A DNA stretch of 64,000 nucleotides from the NCBI RefSeq assembly GCF_011764565.1, contig NZ_AP022871.1, positions 8,742,320 through 8,806,319 on the forward strand, given 5' to 3'. Each line of letters begins with the position of its first letter. Position 1 is the stretch's first letter. Position numbers and translations under genes: made by a program. The notes beneath the pieces are model-generated. The model was not told the origin of the DNA and searched no databases. It saw only the letters and a program-made list of their open reading frames with translations. Of the stretch, positions 36,426-45,077 are shown one piece after another. Source of the stretch: Phytohabitans suffuscus (GTDB lineage: Bacteria > Actinomycetota > Actinomycetes > Mycobacteriales > Micromonosporaceae).

Positions 36426-36981
36426 AGCGTGATGCCGGCCGCGGCGACGACCGGCGCCACCCGGGTGGCGAGGCGGAGCGTGGCGTGGGTACGCGCGCCG
36501 CGGGCGACGACCGTGCCGCCGCCGATCGCGAGCAGGCCGACGCCGAACAGCACGACCGCCATCCCGGCGCCGAACGCCAGCACCAGCAGCAGCGCGAACC
36601 CGGCCCGCCCCAGGAAGAGCCCGCTGACGAGTACGAGGAACGCCGCCGGCGAGGGGGTGAGCCCGCCGGACGCGCCGAGCAGCAGCAGCCCCGGCCGCCC
36701 GTCGTGGCCGTGCCGGTGGTGACGTCCGAAAGGGACAGGAACGTCCACGCCAGACCGATCACCAGCACCGAGAGCGTGTGCATCACCGCCACCGAGCCGC
36801 CGAGCCAGGCCGCGTCCCGCACCCGGCCGCGCGAGCCCACGAGGTACGCGGCCGCGAGGCTCTTGCCGTGCCCCGGCGCCACCGCGTGGCCGGCCCCCGC
36901 GACGAACGCCAGCGCGAACGCCAGCGGCGGCACCCCCGGCGACTGGATCGCGCTCTGCAACTGGCCGGCGAGCCCGCTCAC
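36426..36981 (-). pseudogene. NicO-family nickel/cobalt permease, internally deleted and truncated
   Basis: GTG 36981 overlaps the stop of the upstream gene (GTGA). The N-terminal half is normal: ALAFVAGAGHAVAPGHGKSL (the HAxxPGHGK metal motif), AAYLVGSRGRVRDAAWLGGS, VAVMHTLSVLVIGLAWTFLS. After LSLSD about 20-40 residues expected before the His-rich loop are missing and the frame shifts (near 36700). The second half continues GRPGLLLLGASGGLTPSPAA and GAGMAVVLFGVGLLAIGGGT, but the protein stops after AAAGITLFG by running into unrelated DNA. Both lesions suggest a non-functional permease. Confidence 0.72.
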
Positions 36982-37670
36982 GTGGCCACCCGCCGCCGTC
37001 TGGCCAGGACCGCCGCGGCGGCCGCGAGCAGCAGCAGGGCGCCGACCACGGCGCCGATCTGGAGGGCGGCGCCGCGACCGGTGCCGGCGCCGCCGCCCGC
37101 CGCCGGCACCGCGTCACCCAGCCTCCATTCGTGGGTGTACGCGTCGAAGGTGTAGACCGCGCGGGCACCCCCGGGTCCGGTGGCGAGGGTCTGGTACGCC
37201 GGGTCGAGGTCGGTGAGCATCCGCACGGCGACGTCGACGACCCCGACCGCACCCGGGCAGGCGTAGTCGACCGCCGCCCCGTCACGCGCCAGGTCGGTGG
37301 GGGGCGCGACGGCGCCGGCGCACTCCCGCCCGTCGCTGGTGACGGTGATCCGCTCGCGCAGGTAGTCCGCGAAGCGCGGCGACGGGCCGACCGCCGCGGC
37401 GTCCGAGTCCTCGTAGAACACCGCCCCGTCCAGCAGTACCCGGTCGCTGGGCAGCACGCCGAGCGCCACGCCGAGCACGGTGAGGTCGTCGAGCCCGCCC
37501 ACCTTCCACCGCACCCGCACGACCTCGGGCCGCGCCGCGTCGAGCGAGATCGCCACGGTCTGGGGGTCCCCGAACGGGTGCGCGGCCGCCGGCGCCGGCG
37601 CCACGACCCCCGCGGCGGCCGCCACGCACGCGAGGACGGCGAGGCCGCTGGCGAGGCCGCGGATCGGCAA
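36978..37670 (-). CDS. Secreted/membrane-anchored protein paired with NicO permease
   Basis: 230 residues with a signal peptide (MPIRGLASGLAVLACVAAAA to APAAAHP). The mature N-terminus HPFGDPQTVAISLDAARPEV is followed by a beta-rich extracytoplasmic domain (VRWKVGGLDDLTVLGVALGV, VLLDGAVFYEDSDAAAVG, VDVAVRMLTDLDPAYQTLAT) and one C-terminal membrane helix (IGAVVGALLLLAAAAAVLA) with a basic tail. The stop overlaps the NicO start, so the two form an operon. The N-terminal His is conserved in NicO-associated proteins and may bind the metal. This gene is intact although its partner is broken. Confidence 0.75.
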   Translation of the reverse strand: MPIRGLASGLAVLACVAAAAGVVAPAPAAAHPFGDPQTVAISLDAARPEVVRVRWKVGGLDDLTVLGVALGVLPSDRVLLDGAVFYEDSDAAAVGPSPRFADYLRERITVTSDGRECAGAVAPPTDLARDGAAVDYACPGAVGVVDVAVRMLTDLDPAYQTLATGPGGARAVYTFDAYTHEWRLGDAVPAAGGGAGTGRGAALQIGAVVGALLLLAAAAAVLARRRRVAT

Positions 37671-37941
37671 GGGACGACGCTCCAGGTCACGAAGGTGCGG
37701 TTGGGCGGTCAGACGGGGTCCGGGTAGGGCCGCGCCTGAGTCTGTGCCAGCCTTTTGAAACTCAGGGACTCCGTCCAGTGATCATCAAGCGATGCCGGCG
37801 TGAACAATTGGTCGATCATCGCTGCGCGGGCGGTGCGGCGAAGCGGCCTTGACATCGATGGCCGTTGCTGCTTTCCTGTGACGGAATTCTCTCCCGCGCC
37901 TCCGGGCGGCGCGCCGTTTCTCTCCGGAAGGGAAACCGCGA

Positions 37942-39429
37942 ATGCCCGATCATCCCTCCCGCCGCCGGCGCCCGCCGACCCTCGCCGGCGCCCTCGCCAT
38001 CACCGTCCTCATCGGACTGCTCGGCGGCAGCGCGTTCGCCGCGGACAGCAGGGCCCTGCCCGCCGACGACGCCGCGAACGGCATGATCTACAGTGGACTC
38101 TCCGTAGCCAAGGACGGGCCGTGTGCCGGCGTGTTGCAGGTCAAGGGCGTCACGCCGGCCATGTGCACGCACGGGCCGGACCCCGCTCCGCCCGGCCTGT
38201 CGGTCAAGCGCCGCATCCAGCCCCTCGCCGCCGCGCCCGCCGCGGCGCCCAGCGCGCTCGCGGTCTGCGACGGTGACGGCACCTCCGGGCGCCGGGTCGA
38301 GGTGCTGTACGTGCACGGGACGACGAGCCGGTACGCGCAGTACCTGGAGACGTTCCGCACGCTCGCCGAGGCCGTCGACGTCATCTTCGACGAGAGCGCG
38401 CGGGAGACCGGCGGCGAGCGGCACGTGCGGTACGTGACCGAGAACGTGAACGGCGCCTGCCGCCCGGTGGTGCGGGACGTGCGGATCGCCGACTCGGCGC
38501 TCAACGCGAACGACTGGGCGCCGCTGCTCAACGCGGTGAAGGCGGCCGGCTACACGCGCACCGACCGCAAGTACCTCCAGTTCGTCGACGCCAATGTCTA
38601 CTGTGGGATCGGCGGGTTCGCGGGCGACACCCGCAAGACCGACGCCAACCGCTCGAACTCCGGCCCGGAGTACGCGCGGGCCGACAACGGCTGCTGGAGC
38701 GCCGGTGTGGCCGCGCACGAGCTGGGCCACACGCTCGGCGCCGTCAACAACAACGCGCCCAACGCCTCCGGCGCCGCGCACTGCGTCGACGAGTGGGACG
38801 TGATGTGCTACAAGGACGGGCCGAACGTGGTCATCCAGACGAGGTGCGCCGACCGCGCGCACGACCAGCGGCTGGACTGCAACCACGACGACTACTACCA
38901 CACCGACCCGGCGGCCGGCTCGTACCTGGCGAACAACTTCAACGTCGCCGACAACCTCTTCCTCATCAGGGGCGGCGGGTCCGGGCCGGGCCCGCAGCCG
39001 GGCCAGAACCGGGCGCCGGCCGCGACCGCGTCCGCCTCGTACACCTCGCCGTGGGAGAGCGTGGCCGCGGTCAACGACGGCGCCGAGCCCGCCACGTCGA
39101 ACGACACCGCCAACCCGCGCTGGGGCACCTGGCCCAACACGGGTGAGCAGTGGGCGCTGCTGACCTGGGCGTCGGCGCAGGCCCTCACCTCCGCCGAGGT
39201 GTACTTCTTCGACGACAACGGCGGGGTACGCGTGCCCGCCTCGTGGCGCCTGCAGTACTGGACCGGCGGCGCGTACGCCGACGTGCCCGGCGCGAGCGGC
39301 TACCCGGTCGCGGTCGACCGGTACAACCGGGTGACGTTCGGCGCCGTCAGCACCACGCGGCTGCGGGTGCTGCTGCAGAGCGGCGCCGGCTCGGTCGGGC
39401 TGCTGGAGGTCAAGGCGTTCGGACCCTGA
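37942..39429 (+). CDS. Secreted zinc metalloprotease with discoidin-type C-terminal domain
   Basis: 495 residues from ATG 37942. The signal peptide (RPPTLAGALAITVLIGLLGG) ends near AFAADS. The protease domain includes VEVLYVHGTTSRYAQYLETF and the zinc motif VAAHELGHTLGAVNNNAP (HExxHxxGxxN, with Asn in place of the third His), then a Met-turn-like DEWDVMCYKDGP. The C-terminal about 135 residues form an F5/8-like carbohydrate-binding sandwich (PAATASASYTSPWESVAAVN, TSAEVYFFDDNGGVRVPASW). A metzincin-like extracellular peptidase. Its stop overlaps the next ATG. Confidence 0.85.
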   Translation: MPDHPSRRRRPPTLAGALAITVLIGLLGGSAFAADSRALPADDAANGMIYSGLSVAKDGPCAGVLQVKGVTPAMCTHGPDPAPPGLSVKRRIQPLAAAPAAAPSALAVCDGDGTSGRRVEVLYVHGTTSRYAQYLETFRTLAEAVDVIFDESARETGGERHVRYVTENVNGACRPVVRDVRIADSALNANDWAPLLNAVKAAGYTRTDRKYLQFVDANVYCGIGGFAGDTRKTDANRSNSGPEYARADNGCWSAGVAAHELGHTLGAVNNNAPNASGAAHCVDEWDVMCYKDGPNVVIQTRCADRAHDQRLDCNHDDYYHTDPAAGSYLANNFNVADNLFLIRGGGSGPGPQPGQNRAPAATASASYTSPWESVAAVNDGAEPATSNDTANPRWGTWPNTGEQWALLTWASAQALTSAEVYFFDDNGGVRVPASWRLQYWTGGAYADVPGASGYPVAVDRYNRVTFGAVSTTRLRVLLQSGAGSVGLLEVKAFGP

Positions 39430-39860
39430 TGACCCTCGCGCACGCCGGCGCCGTCCTGACCGTCCACTCGGACGGCGCCGGCTCGGTCTGGGTGACCGCC
39501 AGCTGGACGGACGGTCACCCGGTCACCAGGCCGGTGAGCGCGGTCCTCACCGCGACGGCGGCCGGGCAGCGGGTCGGGCCGGCGCCGCTGCGGGCGATCG
39601 GCGACGGCGCCGGCACGCTCACGTACTCCGGCCAGCTGCCGCCCGGCCAATGGACGGTGACCGCCGAGCTGGCCATGCCCGCCGTGGCCCGCTGCGACGC
39701 CCGGTTCGACGTGGGTGCCCCGGCGGTGCCCGCGACGGTGACCTGCGAGCCGCCCCGGGCCGCGCCCGAGCCCGGCACCTCGTGGACGCCGGTCGTCGTG
39801 GCCGCGGTCCTCGCCGTACTCGTGGCGGTGTTCCTCATCGGCCGGCGGCGGCTGTGGTGA
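39429..39860 (+). CDS. Small membrane-anchored protein of unknown function
   Basis: 143 residues; the ATG overlaps the TGA of the metalloprotease gene (TGATGA), implying co-translation. The body is a beta-rich Ig-like domain (AVLTVHSDGAGSVWVTASWT, LTYSGQLPPGQWTVTAELAM) with two Cys, followed by a C-terminal membrane anchor (WTPVVVAAVLAVLVAVFLI) and RRRLW tail. No cleavable signal peptide is obvious, so topology is uncertain. It may accompany the protease. Confidence 0.7.
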   Translation: MTLAHAGAVLTVHSDGAGSVWVTASWTDGHPVTRPVSAVLTATAAGQRVGPAPLRAIGDGAGTLTYSGQLPPGQWTVTAELAMPAVARCDARFDVGAPAVPATVTCEPPRAAPEPGTSWTPVVVAAVLAVLVAVFLIGRRRLW

Positions 39861-39869
39861 GATGGGGGC

Positions 39870-40721
39870 ATGCGCCTTCACGTGGGGTGTGCGATGTGGA
39901 CGCTCAAGGCGTGGCAGGGGCGCTTCACGCCGCACCCGCTCCCGCCGCACGAGCGGCTGCGCCACTACGCGAGCTGGTGCGACGCGGTCGAGGCCAACAC
40001 GACCTTTTACGCCACGCCCACCCGGGAGACGGTGACCTCGTGGGCGCGGCAGACCGGGCCCGACTTCCGGTTCGTGGTCAAGCTGCCCAGGACCGTCACG
40101 CACGAGCGCCGCCTCGTCGACGCCGCCGAGCCGCTGCGCGCCTTCCTTGACGCGGTCGAGCCGCTCGGGCCGCGGGCGCACGCGCTCTGGGTGCAGCTGC
40201 CCGCGTCGTTCGGCCCCGGCGACGTGCCGGTGCTCGCCGGTTTCCTGCGGGGCCTGCCCGCCGCCCACCGGCTCGCGGTCGAGGTGCGCCACCCCGCGTT
40301 CTTCACCGACCCGCGCGCGGCGGCCCAGCTCGAAGGGGTGCTCGCCGCCCTCGACGCCGAGTGGGTCCCCTTCGACACCACGGCGTTCTTCGCGAGCCCG
40401 CCGACCAGCGACGCCGAGCGCGAGGCGTGGACCAAGAAGCCGCGCCTGCCGCTACGCACCCGCGCGCTGACCGCCCGCCCCGTCGTCCGCTACCTCGGCC
40501 GGGACGACACCGCGCGCACGGTGGACGGCTGGCGGCGGTGGGTCGAGGTCGCCGCCGGGTGGCTGCGCGAGGGGCGCACGCCGACCGTCTTCATCCACAC
40601 CCCGGACAACGCCGACGCGCCGGCCCTGGCCCGCCGCTTCCACGACGAGGTACGCGTCCGCGTACCGCAGCTCGCGCCGCTGCCGGACCCGATACCGGCC
40701 GAGCCCCTGACCCTCTTCTAA
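39870..40721 (+). CDS. DUF72-family protein
   Basis: 283 residues with GGGGG upstream of ATG 39870. DUF72 TIM-barrel blocks: LHVGCAMWTLKAWQGRFTP, HYASWCDAVEANTTFYATPT, FRFVVKLPRTVTHERRLVDA, LWVQLPASFGPGDVPVLAGF, RLAVEVRHPAFFTDPRAAAQ and the C-terminal FIHTPDNADAPALARRFHDE. The family is universal in bacteria and biochemically unassigned; a role in nucleic acid metabolism has been suggested from its UVDE-like fold. Confidence 0.92.
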   Translation: MRLHVGCAMWTLKAWQGRFTPHPLPPHERLRHYASWCDAVEANTTFYATPTRETVTSWARQTGPDFRFVVKLPRTVTHERRLVDAAEPLRAFLDAVEPLGPRAHALWVQLPASFGPGDVPVLAGFLRGLPAAHRLAVEVRHPAFFTDPRAAAQLEGVLAALDAEWVPFDTTAFFASPPTSDAEREAWTKKPRLPLRTRALTARPVVRYLGRDDTARTVDGWRRWVEVAAGWLREGRTPTVFIHTPDNADAPALARRFHDEVRVRVPQLAPLPDPIPAEPLTLF

Positions 40722-40731
40722 GTTGTTCCCT

Positions 40732-41505
40732 GTGTGGAACTCACTGCGCACCGACGCGCCGGCCGGACTCGTCGCCGGCGTCACCGCCTACCGCGCCGGC
40801 GACGGCGACCTCGTGCACGCCTACGTCGCCCGCCCCGAAGGGCCCGGGCCCTTCCCCGGCGTCGTGCTCGCCCACCACATGCCCGGGTGGGACGAGCTGT
40901 ACCGGGAGTTCGCCCGCCGCTTCGCCGACCACGGCTACACGGCCATCTGCCCCGACCTGTACTGCCGCACCGGCCACGGCGACCCCGACGACGTGGCCGC
41001 GGCCGCCCGCGCGGACGGCGGCCTCGACGACGGCCTCGTGGTGGCCGACCTGGTCGCCGCCCGCGACTGGCTGCGCGCCCTGCCCACCGCCAACGGCCGG
41101 GTGGGCGTCTTCGGCACCTGCTCCGGCGGGCGGCACGCGCTGCTCGCGGCGAGCAGGGCCGGCGGCTTCGACGCGGTCGCCGACCTGTGGGGCGGCGGCG
41201 TGGTCGCCGCGCCCGACGAGCTGACCCCGCGGCGCCCGGTCTCCGTGCTCGACTACACGGCCGGCCTGGACGCCCCGCTGCTCGGCCTCTTCGGCGACCA
41301 GGACCAGCACCCGACGCCCGAGCTGGTCGACCGGCACGAAGAGGAGCTCAGGAAGCACGGCAAGGAGTACGAGTTCCACCGGTACGCCGGCGCCGGCCAC
41401 GGCTTCTTCTACTACCACCGGGCCGCCTACCGCCCCGAGTCCGCGATGGACGGCTGGGCCAAGGTCCTCGACTTCTTCGGCCGCCACCTCACCACCGGGA
41501 GCTAG
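40732..41505 (+). CDS. Dienelactone hydrolase-family protein
   Basis: About 257 residues. It has the DLH-type nucleophile elbow with cysteine (GVFGTCSGGRHALLA), GVVLAHHMPGWDELYREFAR at the oxyanion region, the acid in LLGLFGDQDQHPTPEL, and the His in YAGAGHGFFYYHRAAYRP. DLH enzymes hydrolyse dienelactones or related esters in the cytoplasm. GTG 40732 (VWNSLRTDAPAG) is chosen, but a TTG at 40723 is in frame and neither has a clear Shine-Dalgarno. The DUF6295 gene follows after 2 bp, likely an operon. Confidence 0.88.
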   Translation: MWNSLRTDAPAGLVAGVTAYRAGDGDLVHAYVARPEGPGPFPGVVLAHHMPGWDELYREFARRFADHGYTAICPDLYCRTGHGDPDDVAAAARADGGLDDGLVVADLVAARDWLRALPTANGRVGVFGTCSGGRHALLAASRAGGFDAVADLWGGGVVAAPDELTPRRPVSVLDYTAGLDAPLLGLFGDQDQHPTPELVDRHEEELRKHGKEYEFHRYAGAGHGFFYYHRAAYRPESAMDGWAKVLDFFGRHLTTGS

Positions 41506-41507
41506 CC

Positions 41508-41774
41508 ATGTGCACGAACATCTCCGAGACCGTTCCGGCCGCCGGTGCCGCCAAGGGCGGCGCGGGCTGGTTCCCGGTGACCGCGGCCAACGTCGGCTTC
41601 GACCACGCGGTCGGCTCCCGCTTCGACCACGCGCTGCTGCTCGACTTCGCCGACCCGTCGCGCGGCCCGTCCGCCCGGGTCGCGGTCGAGCTCGACCTGG
41701 AGACCGGGCGGGCGCTGGTGGCCGCGCTCCAGTCGGTCATCGAGGCGGCCGAGCGCAGCGGCGCCCCGGTCTGA
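41508..41774 (+). CDS. DUF6295-like small protein
   Basis: 88 residues from ATG 41508, two bases after the hydrolase stop codon. The sequence MCTNISETVPAAGAAKGGAG, WFPVTAANVGFDHAVGSRFD, HALLLDFADPSRGPSARVAV and ELDLETGRALVAALQSVIEA fits the small actinobacterial family I remember as DUF6295, often next to dienelactone hydrolases. Conserved Cys2, His and Asp may bind metal. Function unknown. Confidence 0.75.
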   Translation: MCTNISETVPAAGAAKGGAGWFPVTAANVGFDHAVGSRFDHALLLDFADPSRGPSARVAVELDLETGRALVAALQSVIEAAERSGAPV

Positions 41775-41838
41775 CGGCGACGCCCCGACCGGCGGCCGCC
41801 TCTTGGATGGCCTCTGCCGGAGTCGAGGGCCGGGGCTC

Positions 41839-42483
41839 CTACATCCGGCGCAGCACCGAGACGACCTTGCCGAGCACGACCGCCCGGTCGCCGTCGATCA
41901 CGTCGTAGGCGGCGTTGCGGGGTTCGAGCAGGACGTGGCCGGCGCGGCGGCGGTACACCTTGACGGTGGCCTCGTCGTCGATCATCGCGGCCACGATGTC
42001 GCCGTTGTACGCCTCGTGCTGCTGCCGGACCACCACGATGTCGCCGTCGCAGATCGCGGCGTCGACCATCGAGTCGCCCTGGACGCGCAGGCAGAAGAGG
42101 TTGCCCCGGCCGACGAGCTCGCGCGGCAGGGTGAGCGTCTCGTCGGCGGTCTCCTCCGCGAGGATCGGGGTCCCGGCGGCGATCGTGCCGACCAGCGGCA
42201 CCCCGACGGTGGCCGGGTCGCGGTGCTCGGCGGCGACCGCGCCGAGGAACAGGCGGACGTCGACCTGGCGGGTGGCCGTGCGTCCGCGGCGCAGGAACCC
42301 GAGGTCCTCCAGCACGCCCAGGTGGCGGCTGACCGACGAGGTCGACGACAGCCCGACCGCGTCCGCGATCTCGCGGGTGGACGGCGCGTAGCCGTGCCTC
42401 ACCACCCAGTCCCGGATGACGGTCAGGATTCCCCGCTGCCGTGGGGTCAGCGTGGACGTGTCGAGATCCTCAGCCAGTGCCAC
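41839..42483 (-). CDS. lexA: LexA-like SOS repressor
   Basis: 214 residues. The winged-helix N-terminus reads STLTPRQRGILTVIRDWVVR, HGYAPSTREIADAVGLSSTS, SVSRHLGVLEDLGFLRRGRT. The autocleavage site is the Ala-Gly in GTIAAGTPILAEE, the catalytic Ser is in LRVQGDSMVDAAICDGD, and the Lys is in EATVKVYRRRAGHVLLEPRN. All elements of RecA-stimulated self-cleavage are present. No SOS box of the actinobacterial type (CGAAC-N4-GTTCG) is seen upstream, so it may be a second, non-autoregulated LexA or the box may be diverged. Confidence 0.9.
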   Translation of the reverse strand: MALAEDLDTSTLTPRQRGILTVIRDWVVRHGYAPSTREIADAVGLSSTSSVSRHLGVLEDLGFLRRGRTATRQVDVRLFLGAVAAEHRDPATVGVPLVGTIAAGTPILAEETADETLTLPRELVGRGNLFCLRVQGDSMVDAAICDGDIVVVRQQHEAYNGDIVAAMIDDEATVKVYRRRAGHVLLEPRNAAYDVIDGDRAVVLGKVVSVLRRM

Positions 42484-42650
42484 GCACCGATCCTGACCTA
42501 CCGCGGGCCGCGACGCCGCCAGGCACGCCGAGGTCAGCCGAGGTCACCCGCCCGGCACCGGCACCGGGGCACCGCTCGGCCGGCCGGGATCGGGCGAAGC
42601 TGATAGGGTCTGCGCGGTCGTGGGGCCGCGAACACATCCCTGGGGGTTCC

Positions 42651-43355
42651 ATGAAGTTGTCGATCCTGATGCCGGTGTACAACGAGGCGCGGACGATCGA
42701 GGTCGCCGTCAAGCGGGTGCTCGGCGTCGCCTACCAGGTCGACTTCGAGCTGGTCATCGTCGACGACGGCAGCACCGACGGCACGGCGGACGCGCTGGCG
42801 GCCGTCGCCGACAGCCGGGTGCGGCTGATCTCCCACGAGCGCAACCGGGGCAAGGGCGCGGCGATCCGCACCGCCGCCGAGGCGGCCTCCGGCGACTACA
42901 TGATCATTTGCGACGCCGACCTGGAGTACTCGCCGGAGGAGATCCCCGGCCTGCTCGCGCCGGTGATCGCCGGTGAGGCCGAGGTGGTCTACGGCACCCG
43001 CACGTTCGGCAGCCACTCGTCGTTCTCGTTCTGGTACGTCATGGGCAACAAGTTCGTGACGATGTTCGCCAACGTGCTCTTCAACTGCTACATCAGCGAC
43101 CTGGAGACCTGCTTCAAGCTGATGCCGCTCGCGCTGTACCGGCGGCTCGACATCAGGTCGGCCGGGTTCGGCATGGAGGCCGAGGCGACGGGCAAGCTGC
43201 TGCGCATGGGCTACCGGCCGTACGAGATCCCGATCTCCTACCGCGCCCGCGGGCGGGAGCAGGGCAAGAAGATCACCGCCTGGGACGGCATCGAGGCACT
43301 GTGGATCATCGCGCGCACCCGGGTGGGGCGCCGCCGCCCCGCTCTGGGCGAGTGA
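42651..43355 (+). CDS. Family 2 glycosyltransferase (dolichyl-phosphate-mannose synthase-like)
   Basis: 234 residues; GGGGG lies upstream of ATG 42651. GT2 blocks: LSILMPVYNEARTIEVAVKR, VDFELVIVDDGSTDGTADAL, HERNRGKGAAIRTAAEAASG, YMIICDADLEYSPEEIPGLL with the DxD metal site, LETCFKLMPLALYRRLDI and YRPYEIPISYRARGREQGKK. It lacks membrane spans. Such enzymes transfer sugars from nucleotides to lipid carriers. The next gene, a polytopic GT-C-like protein, starts 13 bp downstream, so the pair may load and transfer a lipid-linked sugar at the envelope. Confidence 0.9.
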   Translation: MKLSILMPVYNEARTIEVAVKRVLGVAYQVDFELVIVDDGSTDGTADALAAVADSRVRLISHERNRGKGAAIRTAAEAASGDYMIICDADLEYSPEEIPGLLAPVIAGEAEVVYGTRTFGSHSSFSFWYVMGNKFVTMFANVLFNCYISDLETCFKLMPLALYRRLDIRSAGFGMEAEATGKLLRMGYRPYEIPISYRARGREQGKKITAWDGIEALWIIARTRVGRRRPALGE

Positions 43356-43368
43356 CGTCCCTGCCCCG

Positions 43369-45024
43369 ATGAGCGCGCCCTCCGCGACGCGGGCCTTGGA
43401 GGACCCCGACCCGGTGCCACCGGCGCGGGAGCGCACCCGATGGCCGGCCCTGGCGCGAGCCGCCGTCCGCGGGTCCTACCTCGACGCCGCGGCCGGGGCG
43501 GTGGTGCTCGTGCTCCTGTTCGCCGTCCGCGACCTCCGCGCGATGGTCAGGGCGCCCTACTGGCTGGACGAGTCGTGGGTCGCCCTCTCGGTGCGGATGC
43601 CGCTGTCCGACCTGCCGGTCGCCACCGCCTCGACCCCGCTCGGCTGGACCTTCCTGCTGCGTCTGGTGCCGGGCGTCGACCGCCTGCGCCTGCTCCCGCT
43701 CGCCTTCCTGGTGGCCGCGGTGCTCCTCGCGTACGCCCTGGGGCGCTCGCTCGGGTGGCGGTCGCGCGCCGAGGGGATCCTCGCCGGGCTGGCCGCCGCG
43801 ACCGGCGTGATCCTGCTCCCGGCCGGGCACATGCGGCACGACCTGAAGCAGTACACGGCCGACGCCGCCGTGGCGCTCACCCTCGTCACGCTCGTCTCCC
43901 TCACCGAGCGGCACTGGTCGCGACGCCGGCTCGGCGCGATCGCGGTGGTCACCGCGGTCGGCATGCTGATCAGCCATCCCACCGCGATCATGGCGGTCTG
44001 CGCGACCGGCGGCCTGGTCCTCACGGCGCTGGCCCGGCGGCAGTGGCGCCGGCTCGTCGAGGCGCTCGTCACCGGCGCGGTGGCCGGCGCGGCGGTGCTG
44101 CTGGTCTACCTGGGTGTCACCACGCGGGGCCGCAACGAGTCGCTGCAGAGCTACTGGGCCGGCTACTTCCCCGACCTCGACGACCTCGGCGAGTACGTCG
44201 GGCAGCGCATGTCGGAGCTGCAGCTGTTCCTCGGGATGCCCTGGGGGCTGCTGCTGGCCCTGGCCCTCGCCGGCGTGCTCGTGGTCGCCCGGACCGGCCG
44301 GCCGGCGACCGCCGTCGCCCTCGCGCTGGTCCCGGTCGTCATGGTCGCGCTCGGCCTCGCCGAGGCGTACCCGCTGCTCGACCTGCGCACCTCCCACTTC
44401 TTCCTGGTGCTCGTCGCGGCGCTGGCCGGGCTCGCCGTCGCGGGCGCCGCGCTGGCCGCCGCGCGCGGGCTCGCCCGCCTCCGGTCCGGCCACTGGACCA
44501 CGGCGGTCGCGGCGGCCGCCGTGGTCACGACGTTCCTGGTCTTCGCGAACGGCAACCGCGACTGGCTGCGCCTCGACGACCCGGACAAGGTGACGCCCAA
44601 CCCGTCGACGGCCGCCGGCGACGTGCGGCGCGGCGCCCGCTACGTGGAGGCCAACCGCCGGCCCGGCGACGTCATCGTGGTCAACGCGCTCGGCAGCTTC
44701 GGCTTCGCGCTCCACTGGCGGCCCGACCGGCCGCTGCTGGAGCGCAACACGCGGCTCGCGGTGGGCTGGACCCCCGGGTACCCCGACGGGACGAGGATCC
44801 TGGTCGTGCGGGCCCGCACCGACGAGGCCACCCGGGCCGCCCTCGCCCGCGCGCGGGTCCTCGCCGCGGAGCCGGGCGCCACGGGCCGGATCTGGCTCGT
44901 GCGGACCCACGTCGTGCCCGACGAGAAGACGATGTGGACGGACGCGCTCGCGTCCTGGGTGGTCGAGCCCCGCCCGGAGGCGGGCGACCAGGGCGTCGTC
45001 GCGCTCATCCGGCCGAAGGACTGA
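43369..45024 (+). CDS. Polytopic membrane protein, probable GT-C (GT39-like) glycosyltransferase
   Basis: 551 residues with eight to ten membrane helices, e.g. AGAVVLVLLFAVRDL, LLPLAFLVAAVLLAYALGRS, GLLLALALAGVLVVART and LVLVAALAGLAVAGAALAA. The first loop holds APYWLDESWVALSVRMPLSD with the D-E pair typical of the GT-C catalytic loop. A periplasmic C-terminal domain (YVEANRRPGDVIVVNALGSF, RLAVGWTPGYPDGTRILVVR) completes it. It probably uses a lipid-linked sugar made by the upstream GT2 enzyme. Acceptor unknown. Confidence 0.8.
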   Translation: MSAPSATRALEDPDPVPPARERTRWPALARAAVRGSYLDAAAGAVVLVLLFAVRDLRAMVRAPYWLDESWVALSVRMPLSDLPVATASTPLGWTFLLRLVPGVDRLRLLPLAFLVAAVLLAYALGRSLGWRSRAEGILAGLAAATGVILLPAGHMRHDLKQYTADAAVALTLVTLVSLTERHWSRRRLGAIAVVTAVGMLISHPTAIMAVCATGGLVLTALARRQWRRLVEALVTGAVAGAAVLLVYLGVTTRGRNESLQSYWAGYFPDLDDLGEYVGQRMSELQLFLGMPWGLLLALALAGVLVVARTGRPATAVALALVPVVMVALGLAEAYPLLDLRTSHFFLVLVAALAGLAVAGAALAAARGLARLRSGHWTTAVAAAAVVTTFLVFANGNRDWLRLDDPDKVTPNPSTAAGDVRRGARYVEANRRPGDVIVVNALGSFGFALHWRPDRPLLERNTRLAVGWTPGYPDGTRILVVRARTDEATRAALARARVLAAEPGATGRIWLVRTHVVPDEKTMWTDALASWVVEPRPEAGDQGVVALIRPKD

Positions 45025-45025
45025 G

Positions 45026-45059
45026 CGGCTGGCCGGACCGCTCCCGGCCCGGCCAGCCG
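45026..45059. terminator. Hairpin between convergent genes
   Basis: CGGCTGGCCGG (45026-45036) and CCGGCCAGCCG (45049-45059) are perfect inverted repeats with a 12-bp loop, lying directly after the GT-C stop codon and before the stop of the leftward dehydrogenase gene. Confidence 0.7.
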
Positions 45060-45077
45060 TCTCCCAGGACCCGCGCC

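Noticed and set aside
42484..42650. SOS box upstream of the LexA-like gene
   Set aside because: No CGAAC-N4-GTTCG or close variant is present between the gene and its divergent neighbour.
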